Below, one piece after another: positions 34,966 through 45,825 of a stretch of 64,000 nucleotides of DNA. This stretch comes from Alitta virens (Eukaryota > Annelida > Polychaeta > Phyllodocida > Nereididae). A model generated the notes under the pieces. It was given only the letters and a program-made list of their open reading frames with translations. It was not told the DNA's origin and did no database searches. The stretch spans positions 2,330,015 through 2,394,014 of the forward strand of contig OW028582.1 of assembly GCA_932294295.1 (NCBI GenBank), read 5' to 3'. Position 1 is the stretch's first letter; each line of letters begins with the position of its first letter. Made by a program: the position numbers and the translations under genes.

Positions 34966-35260
34966 GTGTATATCTATTTATCTATCTATCTATCTATCTA
35001 TCCATCCATCTATCCATCTATCCATTTATCTATATATCTATATATTTATCTATATGTCCCTCAATCCATCTGGCTGTCTGTCTATCTACCTACCTCTCTA
35101 TCTATCCATCCATCTAACCATATATCTATATATCTATATATTTATCTATCTGTCCCTCTATCCATCTGGCTATCTATCTATCTACCTACCTATATATTTA
35201 TCTATCTATCCATTCATCTATCTAATCTACCTATCCATCAATCTGTCCAAATTCAATCAC
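34966..35260. repeat. (TATC)n microsatellite, degenerate
   Basis: TATC, CATC and TGTC units with two related longer blocks (GTCCCTC.ATCCATCTGGCT near 35057 and 35150), indicating an internal duplication of about 95 bp. Confidence 0.92.
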
Positions 35261-35730
35261 CACTAAATTCTTGCATATATATAATTGCATAATTCAACAT
35301 AATATTAAACAAAGATGACAGCATTCTAGCTAGCTGGCTGTGTTCTGCAACATCTCCCAGAGCAGAGCTACAGAACATTTCATCAGAGCTAGCTAGCTGC
35401 CTGCCCTAGGTTTACAGGCCCTGGTGATAGCCCAACCATTAAGAAGTTGAATAATGAATTGTTGACAAGTGCAAACAGCCAATAGACATGCTGCAAGTTC
35501 ACAGAGTTCAGCTACAGTCGAATCGACTTGGAACGACCACCCAGAGGTAACTGCTGCAGTTAAACGATCACAATATGGCCGAACACATTTAAATCGACTC
35601 CTTTTTGTTGATTGTAAGATAGCATTGCTGGTGAATTCATTATTTCCTATTGATACACCCATTTAATCATATTTGGAAGCTGGGACAGATGTCTTTCTGC
35701 CAGGAAAACTTCTAAATTTGGAGAAAAGTC
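35261..35730. other. Unique stretch
   Basis: Short AGCTAGCT words near 35330 and 35390 in inverted arrangement. No supported gene. Confidence 0.4.
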
Positions 35731-35737
35731 AGAGCGC

Positions 35738-35962
35738 AGATCGGGTAACTCATTTTTGTGGGTCAAGAAATCTGCCAAATGAGTTACCCGATCTTGATAA
35801 CCACTGTTCAGCTCCAATCCAGCATCCAAGAGCTATTTCTGAGATTTTCAATTATTAAATTATGTCATATTTAAATCATCCACAAATAATTTCAAAAGAT
35901 CTTAAGCCGAGATTCATATTGCTGAGGACCGGGTAACTGTGCTGGGATCGGGTAACTGCAGT
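35738..35962. repeat. Perfect 18-bp inverted repeat with related motifs
   Basis: AGATCGGGTAACTCATTT (35738-35755) is perfectly complementary to 35777-35794, with a 21-nt loop. The core CGGGTAACT recurs near 35928 and 35948. It could be a transposon relic or a structured site. Confidence 0.7.
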
Positions 35963-36440
35963 TTATCCAAGTTCTAGGAAAGTTCTGTCAGGCATGAATT
36001 TACCAAAAACTACAAAAATTGGACTAAGTTTTAAACTATGACTCAACGACATGCTGCCATATTATATTATATTTTATTATGCATATTTTCATAAATTCTA
36101 ATTATATCCTGAAGATTATTTTAAGTCAAAGTACACTCTCAATGAACATACAGCATTAAAATGTACTTAAAAAGTCATTTAAAATAGTCATAAAATTCCC
36201 TTATAATATAGACTTAGTCATTTGAACTCATTTCAGCTTGTAGCGTAAAAACATCAAAACTTTCCCATGACTATTTAAAGACACGAAATGACGCCGAAGT
36301 TATTTTTTCTTGGCCATTAGCATGCCCTTTCTTTGCCAGGACATTAATCTCGCGAGAACAACGCCTGATTACGCCCCAGGCGAGATTTGGGACACGCCAC
36401 CTGCCGGCGAATCAGTGATCTGAGACTGTTTCTCAAAATA
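35963..36440. other. AT-rich stretch ending in a CpG-richer patch
   Basis: TCTCGCGAGA (36348-36357), a palindrome common in some animal core promoters, lies in a locally CpG-rich patch (36345-36410). No exon found. Confidence 0.4.
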
Positions 36441-36832
36441 CTAGTTACAAAAACAAAAATTAATGGTCCATGAAATATAGTGTCAATGTTTCAATAAGTC
36501 TGAAGCTTAGTCAGCTTATATGACCATAGCAGGCAGACGTAATGAGGAGATGATAAGGCTGCTTGCTTGGAGTCCACACCAGGTACACATTTACAAGACT
36601 ATAGGCTGTGATATTTACAAATTAATGGTCCATGCAATATAGTGTCAATGCCTCCATGGGTCTAAAGCTTAGTCAGCTTATATGACCAGCTGCAGGCGGA
36701 CGTAATGATGAGATGAAGGCTGCTTGGAGTCCACACCATATTACACATTTACCCCATAGGTGGGGTCTTTTACTTGCATCAGCATAGACACTGAGTACAA
36801 GGGACCTCCAATTTAATGTAAGCTAGTTATGA
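36441..36832. repeat. R1 family, two tandem copies plus end segment
   Basis: Two full R1 units with the usual motif order, followed on the right by CCATAGGTGGGGTCTTTTAC and TCAGCATAGACACTGAGTAC, then CCTCCAATTTAA. This right end matches the one at 23950-24012 and helps define a family boundary. Confidence 0.9.
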
Positions 36833-37840
36833 GGACAACTTGACAGACTAACAAACAAATACATATTTTAAAATACAGACAAAATCCAATTGATCTACAA
36901 CCTAGTTCTTGGACATATGTAATCGGTATGTCACCAATTTAATGTCACAATATTATCAATATTAAGCAGTCATAAACTAAACAGATAAAACTATTAATAA
37001 TTCAAAACTAAAGAGATAAAACTATATTAATAATTCAATTATGATAAATTTTTTGTTGTTGACCAATTTAGACAAATACATGAGTCTATCAAGAGAAATT
37101 TCACGTACCTGTCATACATGATCTTTGACGGATACATCAAAATAATCAGACAAATACAGTAGCCTATCTCTTTGAAGTATAAATTACATATAAATATATA
37201 GATATATATAGATATACTCTACATATCTCTCTCTGAAGTATATCACTTTTTAAAAAACTGGCCTAAAATCATGACAAAAAGATAACCGAGTTTCACACTG
37301 AGATAATTTTCTTTAGATCTTTATCTCTTTGCATTTCTGTTGATCAATTGAGATCTCACTTCAGTCACGTGACCTGTTGCTAAGGACAACAATAGGTTAC
37401 TGAGTTCAAAGGAGAGGTTTTTCAGCAACATGACTTCGTGGAATTTCCCACTTAGTGATTTTTCGACCATGGGAATTTAAGTTTTAATAATTTTGCAAGT
37501 AACATACAATGATTCTTTTATATAATATAGCCTAATGCTCTAATTAAATGAAAAAAAAACAACAATTTACTTGGATAGGCTCCATCAGAAACAATAGCTA
37601 GTTAACCCTGTCAAAGTTGATACCTTTGATGAAAAAGAGCAAAAATTTAGCCAGCCTGGGGGTAAGAAAATCAATCAGATCATCAAGTATCGATCATTGA
37701 TTGGAAATTAGAAACCGCGGGAGTCGATTAAATGACCAATAAATCCGGTGTTTTTGCCGGAAATCAACTTTCCATAACCTACTTCACGATTCGTTGATTG
37801 GTTTGTCAAACGATCGCTGATTGGTTCATTTAAGAGTGAT
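36833..37840. other. AT-rich unique stretch
   Basis: X-box-like GTTGCTAAGGACAAC at 37376-37390. Otherwise nothing recognised. Confidence 0.4.
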
Positions 37841-38050
37841 CAGAAGTCATCATGGAATGTCACTTTAATACCTCTCCATTGATCGGTCAATCCTAATTAG
37901 GTCATATGTAATCAGGTCATTATGACGCTCACTACGGAAAGAACTGGAGAGCTACGTCATTATGGAATGTCACTTTAATACCTAATCATTGATTGGTCAA
38001 TTCTAATTAGGTCATATGTAATTAGGTCATTATGACGTTCACTACTGGAG
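37841..38050. repeat. 110-bp tandem duplication
   Basis: ATGGAATGTCACTTTAATAC begins at 37852 and again at 37962. The copies share TAATTAGGTCATATGTAAT and TCATTATGACG. Confidence 0.88.
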
Positions 38051-38330
38051 AGCTACGGAGCTCATGGGGCGCGTCGCGCGTCGTCTGCTGCGTCTTTTTC
38101 CACGTCTTGACGACTTCTGACGTTCCCTGACGTTCGATTGGCGTCAGTCACGCGATTTAAGACGCAGCGTAAAGAGCCCGCGTCACTCAGGGCGGAAAAT
38201 GGAGGCGCAAAAACGATCAGTAATTTGCCCAAAACATCAGACGAGCTTCTTTTCTCGACCCCAAAACATGACAGGTCGACAAAACGAGAAAGCTAAAAAT
38301 TATGCCATTTATATGCGTCTTTCATAGGAT
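38051..38330. promoter_or_regulatory. CpG-rich block, possible promoter
   Basis: GGCGCGTCGCGCGTCG, repeated GACG words, a GATTGGCGTC (inverted CCAAT) and GGGCGGAAAATGG (E2F/YY1-like) occur within about 150 bp. An ATG at 38199 in good context opens a 42-codon frame to 38327 with no recognised domain. Whether this is a promoter, enhancer or GC-rich repeat is undecided. Confidence 0.3.
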
Positions 38331-38514
38331 AAAACCGTGAAAAGCAAATTTCACACACAACTTCCGCATCAATGATCTTCTAATAAGTTCATAAATACAA
38401 ACACTAAATTACCTATTTGATTACAACCCAGGTGCTTGATATTTTACAAAAGGCTTTTGACCTTTGACCCCTAAATCGTGAAGGAACAGATGTCTAATGG
38501 AACGTTCAAAATAT
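38331..38514. other. Short unique gap
   Basis: Nothing recognised. Confidence 0.4.
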
Positions 38515-38818
38515 TAATAAGTCTATTATCTCAAAGGTTGCTGCACCCGGCCTTTAATCGAGAGCTTGTAGTACTTGTAAGATGAATGAATGAATAAATG
38601 AATGCATGAATGAATGAATGATGGATGAATGAATGAATGAATACTACCCTATGTGATTTCATAAGTTTGTAATTTGTCTATTATCTCAAAGGTTACTGCA
38701 CCCGGCTTTTAATCGAGAGCTTGTAGTACTTGTAAAATGGATGAATGCACGAATGAATGAATGAATGAACGAATGAATGAATGAATGCTAGCCTGTGATT
38801 TCATAAGTTTGTAAATTC
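38515..38818. repeat. 155-bp tandem duplication carrying (GAAT)n
   Basis: TCTATTATCTCAAAGGTT starts at 38522 and 38677. Each copy carries CACCCGGC, TTTAATCGAGAGCTTGTAG, a (GAAT)n run and GTGATTTCATAAGTTTGTAA. Confidence 0.92.
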
Positions 38819-39470
38819 TCAAATAAACTGAACAAATTTATCATACCAAAAATATCTCATAGCAATTTTATGAACAATTAATTTTGAGAAAAACTTTTTC
38901 TGTATCAGATATAATTGCCCTACTATACAAAATCGTCATCTTTTACTATATTTATGCGAATATTTCCATGGTAACTGACCAAAAATCAAGCATTCTCAAA
39001 TCATGCAGCAGCCGTTCTGCCGAGGGGGGGGGGGGGGGGGGGTAAAACAAAAACCAGGTCTGGGGATTGTCTTTGCCTGCCCCCTTGACAAACAACAATA
39101 CATTCATCAAAACGAGGCTGTTTTTGGACAATCAGGTGAGGGGTAAGAATTGATGGACGAGTGCCCAGTGGGGCCAATGGTGCCCGTTGGGTCAGTAATG
39201 CCCGTTGGGTCCATTGGGCAAGGCTGGGGCCAATGCTAGGCCAGTACAGATGGCCTCCAAAGTTCTGTTAAAACACTCTCAACAACTGACTGCATCTAGC
39301 AGGGTGTACACCAGCCAGGCTGGCCAAATTATCACAAGCAACTCATAAATTACCCCTAATTCCTTCATAAATCAAGTCTATTTTTGTGTTAGTGGCCCCC
39401 TCGTGTGACAGGCCAGTGAGTGACGAGCTAGGGGGAGGGGGGAGGGGGGTAGGGTTAGTCAGATGGTCTC
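38819..39470. other. Unique stretch with a G17 tract and a short minisatellite
   Basis: A run of about 17 G at 39026-39042. GTGCCC(A/G)(G/T)TGGG-type words recur three to four times at 39161-39225. No gene. Confidence 0.45.
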
Positions 39471-39474
39471 CCTC

Positions 39475-39690
39475 TCTCCCCTCAAATACAAAATATACCC
39501 CTCCTTCAAATATACGAAATATATACATCTGCCTGAAAATACATGCACCTCCATACTCAAATACAAACTATACCTCAATACAAAATATATCTTCCTTGAT
39601 TCTTAAGTATATATACCCTCCCTCAAATGTATACAAAATATACCTCAAAGTCACATACACTGCAATAGACATTCTTGCAATGACTAGTAA
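39475..39690. repeat. Degenerate AAATACAAAATATAC minisatellite
   Basis: Words ACAAAATATACC, TCAAATA and CCTCC recur with a period of about 30-40 bp. Confidence 0.7.
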
Positions 39691-40950
39691 ATGAATTACA
39701 CCTTTATTTTACAGAAACTTACTACAATATCATTCGCTAAACACACTTTGTAAGATGGTAATTATGACCTCACTATAAGGATTAATTCGCCATTAAATAA
39801 CTCCGGTACAGGGGTAAAATTTTGGGAGCTAAATATTGACTTCTTTTATAAACAACAATAATAGTATACACAATAAACTTTCAGAAGCTTTTAGCTGTTA
39901 TTCACAAGCTATTCACTGCTACATGTTCATTACATGTAACAGCACATGCTAGGCATTTTAACATTGACAGCATGTCAGGTTCCATGCTAGCATGTATTGT
40001 AACATGTATATTTAAATGACAACCACAGCTACACGATGCTGTCATCAGCTGCAGCAACCTTGGATGCTGACATGCTGATCCTAAAACTATAGGACAGCTT
40101 GCATGCTAAGCTATGTACACCAGACGCCAGCAAATTTGGCAGACTTTTCAAAATTTCCCTCATTAGACATTATTTATGTCTGACAGCTGGTTGACAAGTA
40201 TGAAAAATAAATGGCATTATTTGGCCAGTCATTGACTGATAACATGTACAATTAATCACAATGCAATTAGCATCCTTCACGATTAATTTTGTAAGTTAGA
40301 CACTAGCATATTTCGCAGAGCAGGGTAGTGGAATATAGCAGAGCAGAGCATAGCCCCTGTAAATGATTTAGAAAGGGGGGGGGGGGGGGTAGGATAGACA
40401 GCCCCAGGAGCGGTGATAATAATTTATAGGCATTTGTATCTAAGTCTGAAGAGAACAGGCCACTTGTCAATCTGGGCTGCGCTTTCATTCCCAGCCAGCA
40501 GCGCGCCAATATATCTTGCGGCCTGTCACTAGCCGGGCCCCCAGTCTTTGTTTGGCTGGCTGAACAAATAGCAGGCGAATAAAAGCCTGCTCTTGATTGA
40601 TGGAGAACGGAGATTGATCATTAAGCCCTACAAAGGACGCCTGACGGATGATTGACAACCAGTCATGACCGAACTGATTGATGCCTCTGCAGACATTGCC
40701 AGCTGCATGTCTACCAAACTCCACAACACTACACTTGTAAGCTCTGTTCATCAACAACAGCCCCGCGCCCTGTTGTTTTCAACCATCCCCTACAATTCTC
40801 ACACCCCAACCAGCGCTGACACTCTACCCTTCTATCATTAGCAATTGTAATAAAATCGTAAACAATCCCAGCGAAGGCTGACATGACACGGGCTTGTATT
40901 TTTGAGTCCGCTGTCAAAATGAGCAGAAGAGAAAAAATAAAAATGACAGC
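39691..40950 (-). other. Presumed start of the first intron of the 40957-40996 gene
   Basis: Follows the splice donor GTAAGT (40956-40951, minus strand). No downstream exon is visible. It includes a GCATGCTA-rich patch (39940-40110) and a G12 tract at about 40376. A 90-codon minus frame at 40485-40757 has no family features. Confidence 0.4.
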
Positions 40951-40956
40951 ACTTAC

Positions 40957-40996
40957 ATTTCATGCGCTTTGGTGCAGTCTGCTTTCGACGGGGCAT
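40957..40996 (-). CDS. First coding exon of a Teashirt/TSHZ-like zinc-finger repressor (partial)
   Basis: The ATG at 40996 opens MPRRKQTAPKRMK plus one base, then the minus strand reads GTAAGTG, a consensus splice donor at 40956, giving a phase-1 intron. No other ATG occurs in the preceding 130 bp, and the ATG has A at -3. The upstream frame stays open for 35 codons but only via a GTG, so 40996 is the natural start. In the known family, an N-terminal RRKQxxP peptide recruits the NuRD co-repressor through RBBP4 in SALL, FOG/ZFPM, BCL11 and ZNF423/521, usually as MSRRKQ. The MPRRKQ.AP form is characteristic of Teashirt (TSHZ) proteins, whose first coding exon is very short and followed by a long intron. 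The zinc-finger exons are not in this window. Inference: 5' end of a tshz-like nuclear transcription regulator. Alternatives are another RRKQ-class factor or a chance match. Confidence 0.6.
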
Positions 40997-41099
40997 TCTC
41001 TTAGGTAGAAGATCCTCCTGAGATACTCGACTAAATTTGTAAAATCCTTGTGTAGAATCCACCTCTGAGACGGTAAGACAGGCGCTGAGCGCGTCCGTC

Positions 41100-41430
41100 A
41101 CGATCCAAATGAACCTCCGAAATAAACCGGAAGTGTGACGTCGTAGGCAAAATCACGCACTGCGCATGCCCAGCCTTCGTTTCCTCGCAAATGTAAACAA
41201 ACTTCACATGGGCCAGCGGGTCGTCATTTGGGTATTCCGGGGTATATGTCAGCCGTTATTGGTGCCAAATACATTCCGTGGTCGTTTTAGAAGCCATCCG
41301 TGTGGTCAGGAGACGTACTGAGTGTCCAGTGTAAGCCGAGCGCGCTCCTCGACGGGACTATGCATCTCATTAGCTATGCAGCTCGGCGAGGGGGCGTGGC
41401 CATGGCGGCCGCTGCAAAAACCGTTTGATG
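41100..41430 (-). promoter_or_regulatory. CpG-rich TATA-less promoter of the Teashirt-like gene
   Basis: ACCGGAAGTG (ETS, 41126-41135), TGACGTCG (CRE-like, 41136-41143), CACTGCGCATGCCC (NRF1, 41158-41171), GGGGCGTGGC (KLF/Sp, 41391-41400) and CCATGGCGGCC (YY1-like, 41400-41410) lie 130-415 bp upstream of the minus-strand ATG at 40996. CpG is far denser here than in the surroundings. This is the usual make-up of a broad, possibly bidirectional animal promoter. The start site itself cannot be placed. Confidence 0.5.
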
Positions 41431-43894
41431 TATGACCATGGGTTCGCACTGAGTCAGCCACTTCTCGCATATTATCTGCTATGGTAGTTTCTGGAGGCCA
41501 AGCTGTCGCTCTGCTGCTAGCCTCCCTATCCGTTTCTCTCCTTCTCTTGTAAAGAATCGAGCCTAGAATGTCGCTCAGTCAGACACGCGTCTCCAAGCGA
41601 AATGGCGCGAAATGGTCCCCCAAAAGATCGTCTGCAGCTCTGGAATCTACAAGTTCATTTCAGGCTCTTTTTAGACAACCATTAGGAGGAATAGCCATCC
41701 ATTTTCACATTAGGCCAATTAACGCTACATGTGTTTGCATTTTGTACACAGCAACCGGAATTTAGAGGCACGCAGTTTATGTTTATTCATTTTGACGGCG
41801 TCATCATAAACTTAGGACCACAAGGGGATAACTACCAGGTTTACAAGAAACCTGCAAAGCAATTCCAGTAATGCCTCAATAAATCATGAAACCGAGTCAT
41901 TTGAATTGTATTCGGTAAACAAGCCCCACAGACAGTTCCTGGTGCAAATTTCTGGCGCTGACAAGACGTTATCAGGGCGTGATTTATGCGCTTGTTGTCA
42001 GTCAGTAGGCAGTGACTGTCACGCACCGTCTGACGCTGCGTCCTCGTGTAGTCACGAACGTCTGACGTCAAAATAACGCAACATCGGTTCAAACAAGCTC
42101 ACAGGCGGCTCTATTTCGTGGCAAGTGTCGTTAGCTATTTTCAAGAAGAATCGTAAATCTTCTGAGCAGAGAAATTCTCGCCATGCGCTAGAGGGCGCCA
42201 AGTGCCAATGAGAGTCATTTACTACACGGACGCCCTCTGGCGTGCGTAAACAGAACAAGTGCGCTCGTTTCATGGAACGTACAAAAGAATGAAATAAACT
42301 AGATTATGAAGCTCTTGAAGCCCAATTTGAAGTGATAGGCCTAGCATGGTAATATCAATATTTATATAACTTAAAGGTCTACATTTGCTTATTACCTACT
42401 TTCAAATTTGACACTCGTGAGTTCGTAGAATGAGCGGGGCTCCTCTAGAGATGCTTCGAGCATGGAATCTGAGTGCTAGAAAAAGTATGACTTACGCAAT
42501 TGAAGATATTTAACTGAAATGGCTTACAAACTTAATATTGCAGTCCTTGGTTATGCCTTGAGCATTGGATTTGTATGCTGCAGTGATTTAAATAAGCTAG
42601 GACAAACCGTTTTGTTTTCTCACTGCACACAAAAATGGCGCGACCATGGGACATTTGTTTTGCAGCGTTTAAAGTTGGGTGTACAACTGAGATAGGAGGC
42701 CTGCCGGACTATATTTTAGGCGCAAAGTGTTAAATGATGGCCTATGAGGCGAGGGCCCAGTGATACAGAGTTGGCCCTGGGTGATGCGGCTGACAGAGTT
42801 GCGTATTAATCATTTGGCGTTTAACAGCGAGGTCATCAGGGCAGGGGGTCCTACCACCCCACAGGACATGATTTGGCGCCCTCTGGTGCCCTAGCTCTGA
42901 CACTATAACTTTCCATATGCGATATTTGACTTGAGTTGAGCATGGTCATTCGGGCGTAAAACAAGGCGCTGGTTCGGGGGATCGTAATTCACCTCTCTCT
43001 GGTCACGTGGGACGGCGGAAGGGTGGGGTGGCGCCTCCTGGGACACGTGATGAACAGAGACGCTGTCCAGAATCCAAGCCCGGTGCCCTGGTGCCCTTGA
43101 GTGCTGCAGAGCTGCCATCTGACGGCCAATAGGGCTTGATGGGCTCTCAAGTCAGTTGAATGATGGGAAAAGGTCACTGAAGACAGTGGTCATTGCGAAG
43201 CCCTCTCATCACACCAGCCCCTCAGATTTCCATTAAGATAGGGCAGGGTTAGAGAGAGTTAGAATAGGGTTAGCGCTACCCTGGATAACTGCAGAGGTCA
43301 CCGGGCAGCTGACCCCATTCAGTGTCAACAATCTCAGGCATTATTGGGTGTTGATATAAAGCAGACGTCATTGTTATTCCCAACAATATCCCGCCATTCT
43401 TAAATCTATCGTCTGCTATCGAACGAATCTTCGTTTCTTCACACCTTCACTGCGCATGCTCCAATTCATCCAATCTGGACCCCAAGTCTCGCTCAAATCT
43501 CGTGGGATGGCGAACTCTCGTTGAAATCTCGCGCCACTGAACTCTCATTTCTCTTATCAGTTCAAAGTATGAGGACGTCAATGAAATTGTCACATAACAT
43601 CGTATACACATATCAAAACTTATCGGAAACACAATATAAAAGAAATAATACAGCACTCATCTTGTAAAATGTCAGAGGAACGGAAGTTAACAGCTTCAAG
43701 GTCAGTCTCTTGTGAAATGGCCTGTCAGAACTTTCTGTGGTCCCCTGTAAACAAATACAATAGGTACTGAACAAAACACAGTCAAATCTGAGGTTCCAAC
43801 TGGCTTGTTCTTAGATTTAAAGAATCAGATTGAAAAGCATCGAAGGAAGAAAGGGGTTTTTGACCAGAGATCTTTAATCAGCGGACGATCGACT
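41431..43894. other. CpG-moderate upstream region with CTCF-like motifs
   Basis: CTCF-like cores at 42185-42197 (+), 42231-42243 (-) and 42877-42889 (-, GCACCAGAGGGCG), and an NRF1-like ACTGCGCATGCTCC near 43449. Short frames at 41568-41765, 42052-42273 and 42903-43118 show no family features. No exon can be supported. Confidence 0.4.
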
Positions 43895-44289
43895 ACTTTA
43901 GCCATTGGAGTAGCGCGCTGGGCTTGAAGGCTTCTAACCACTGGGTCCCGGGTTCAATTCCCAGTCGAGCTTAAGTTGGATGGCTGTTTCATCCATCATC
44001 TCATTGCCATGGTCCCTGCCTGTCCTAATTAGCCCATCAGGTGCAGAAATACAGGACATTAAGCCTTAATCCACTCACCCACCACTGTGAGGAGCAGAGG
44101 CTTAGCTCAGTGGTAGCATTCTAGGCTTCCAACCACTGGGTCCTGGGTTTGATTCCAGGACAGGCCTAAGTTGGATGGCTGTTTATCCTTCATCTCTTTG
44201 CCATGGTCTCTGCTGGTCCTAATTAGCCCATCAGGTGCAGAAATACAGGACGTAAAGCCCTAATCCACCCACCCACCACCACTTTAGCC
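43895..44289 (+). mobile_element. tRNA-SINE dimer with 9-bp target-site duplication
   Basis: Two head-to-tail SINE units (about 43904-44084 and 44085-44280) joined by CCACTGTGAGGAGCAGAGGC. ACTTTAGCC occurs at 43895-43903 and 44281-44289, exactly flanking the dimer, so both units appear to have inserted together. The tail is CCACCCACCCACCACC. Confidence 0.85.
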
Positions 44290-44784
44290 TTTGGGCCAAG
44301 CTTTCAACATATATGCATACAACATGACAATTTGTTCCCAAATCAGATTAGAAATCCCCATGTTTATAATAAAGACACGTTTCTATAAGACTTACTTAGG
44401 GGTTTAGGCCTAATTTCTTTTAATGTGACAATATATCAATATTATCAAAACTTACAAATGTGCTATAGCTACAATCAACTAGCATGGGCAAAGACTACTA
44501 CTCTCAGCTCCAAGTTATATTGTGTGGGATTAAATCAATTTATTTCATTATTTGACTGACACTAATCAGTTTATATGCAAACAAACTGGATGCATTATTT
44601 TAAGAATCTAAATTTGATTGATTTTAAGGGTGCTATTCGGGATTGGAAGCCGAGCTGTGAATGCAATTCATGCTTTTTATGTTCTCTGTTTTAATCTTAT
44701 TTTAACCTTATCATTAATTTTATGCCATTGTATACAGTCATTCTCATCTGTACATAATGTCTCATTGTCATTTTAGAATCAGAT
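44290..44784. other. Unique AT-rich stretch
   Basis: Nothing recognised. Confidence 0.4.
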
Positions 44785-45116
44785 TTATCTTATCTCATCT
44801 ATCTTATCATATCTTATCTTATCTTAATATGTTCTTAATCGTATCTTATCTGATCTTAGCTTAGCTTATCTTACCTAATCTCATCTTATCCCATCTTATC
44901 TTATCTCAGCTTATCTTAGCTTAGCTTAGCTTAGCTTATCTCATCTTACCTAATCTGATCTTATCTTATCTTATCTTATCTCATCTTACCTAATCTCATC
45001 TTATCTGATCTTATCTGATCTTATCTTATCTCATCTTACCTAATCTCATCTCATCTCATCTTATCCCATCTTATCTTATCTTATCTTATCTTATCTTATC
45101 TTATCTTATCTTATCT

Positions 45117-45147
<31 letters not shown>

Positions 45148-45150
45148 CCA
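44785..45150. repeat. (TTATC)n pentanucleotide array
   Basis: About 360 bp of CTTAT with TCATC, TTAGC and TTACC variants. The right end is perfect (about 45066-45146), then A13. Confidence 0.96.
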
Positions 45151-45475
45151 AAAAAAAAAAAAATCAAGTATCATTTTTATGATATTTAAAACACAGAATA
45201 ATTAAACGGTCATGTAGATTTATAAATAACATACTTTATATATAGAATTGTTTATTGTATAATATATTTGTATATATGGGAGAAACTTAATATAGTTTAT
45301 AAAACTATGTTGTTTCCCTTCTTGACACTGAATGTATTATAATTATTATATACTTAACTATATTGACAATGAGTGTAAAATTTAAAGAATTATGTGTCAA
45401 GAAAAAAATTTAAAACTCCAAACTTCAAACTGCACAACTATAAAACAAGACAGGCGAGTAAGTAAGTATCACGCA
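45151..45475. other. AT-rich unique stretch
   Basis: Nothing recognised. Confidence 0.45.
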
Positions 45476-45483
45476 TAGGAAGT

Positions 45484-45563
45484 CAGGGGCGGATCCAGAA
45501 AATTGTTCAAGGGGGGGGGGGGTGTTTAAACCCCCCTCCCTCTTCGCCCCCCAAAATCCGCTG
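45484..45563. mobile_element. Short hAT-like MITE with a G/C hairpin
   Basis: Ends CAGGGGCGGATCC (left) and, read inward from the right, CAGCGGATTTTGG. It is flanked by TAGGAAGT and CTGGAAGT (6 of 8), the TSD length expected for hAT elements. The centre is G12, TGTTTAAA, C6. Tiny and imperfect, so moderate confidence. Confidence 0.5.
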
Positions 45564-45825
45564 CTGGAAGTCCAGTCTCCATTCTATTCCAGAATTGACG
45601 CTGTACATTTGGATGGCTGCCCCAAATGGTCTATTGCAGGGATTATGGGAAACAGAAAATTATATGTGTGAAATACAAGTTACAAATGCAACAAAAACCT
45701 TGAATTTGGTTGTAGTTTTTCACAGTTAATGGTCAACACCAATACTCAATGAACTCTCCACTTACACACACAGATACAAAACATAACGCTGCACAAACAG
45801 CAAACCCTCAGCAAGCAACCAGAAA
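45564..45825. other. Unique gap
   Basis: Nothing recognised. The last eight bases are the hAT target duplication ACCAGAAA. Confidence 0.4.

Noticed and set aside
40485..40757. 90-codon minus-strand frame
   Set aside because: No domain resemblance and it lies in the presumed intron. Frame length is compatible with chance.
40997..41101. Extension of the Teashirt-like frame upstream to 41101
   Set aside because: It would need a GTG start. The first ATG is at 40996, and the RRKQ peptide is normally at the extreme N-terminus.
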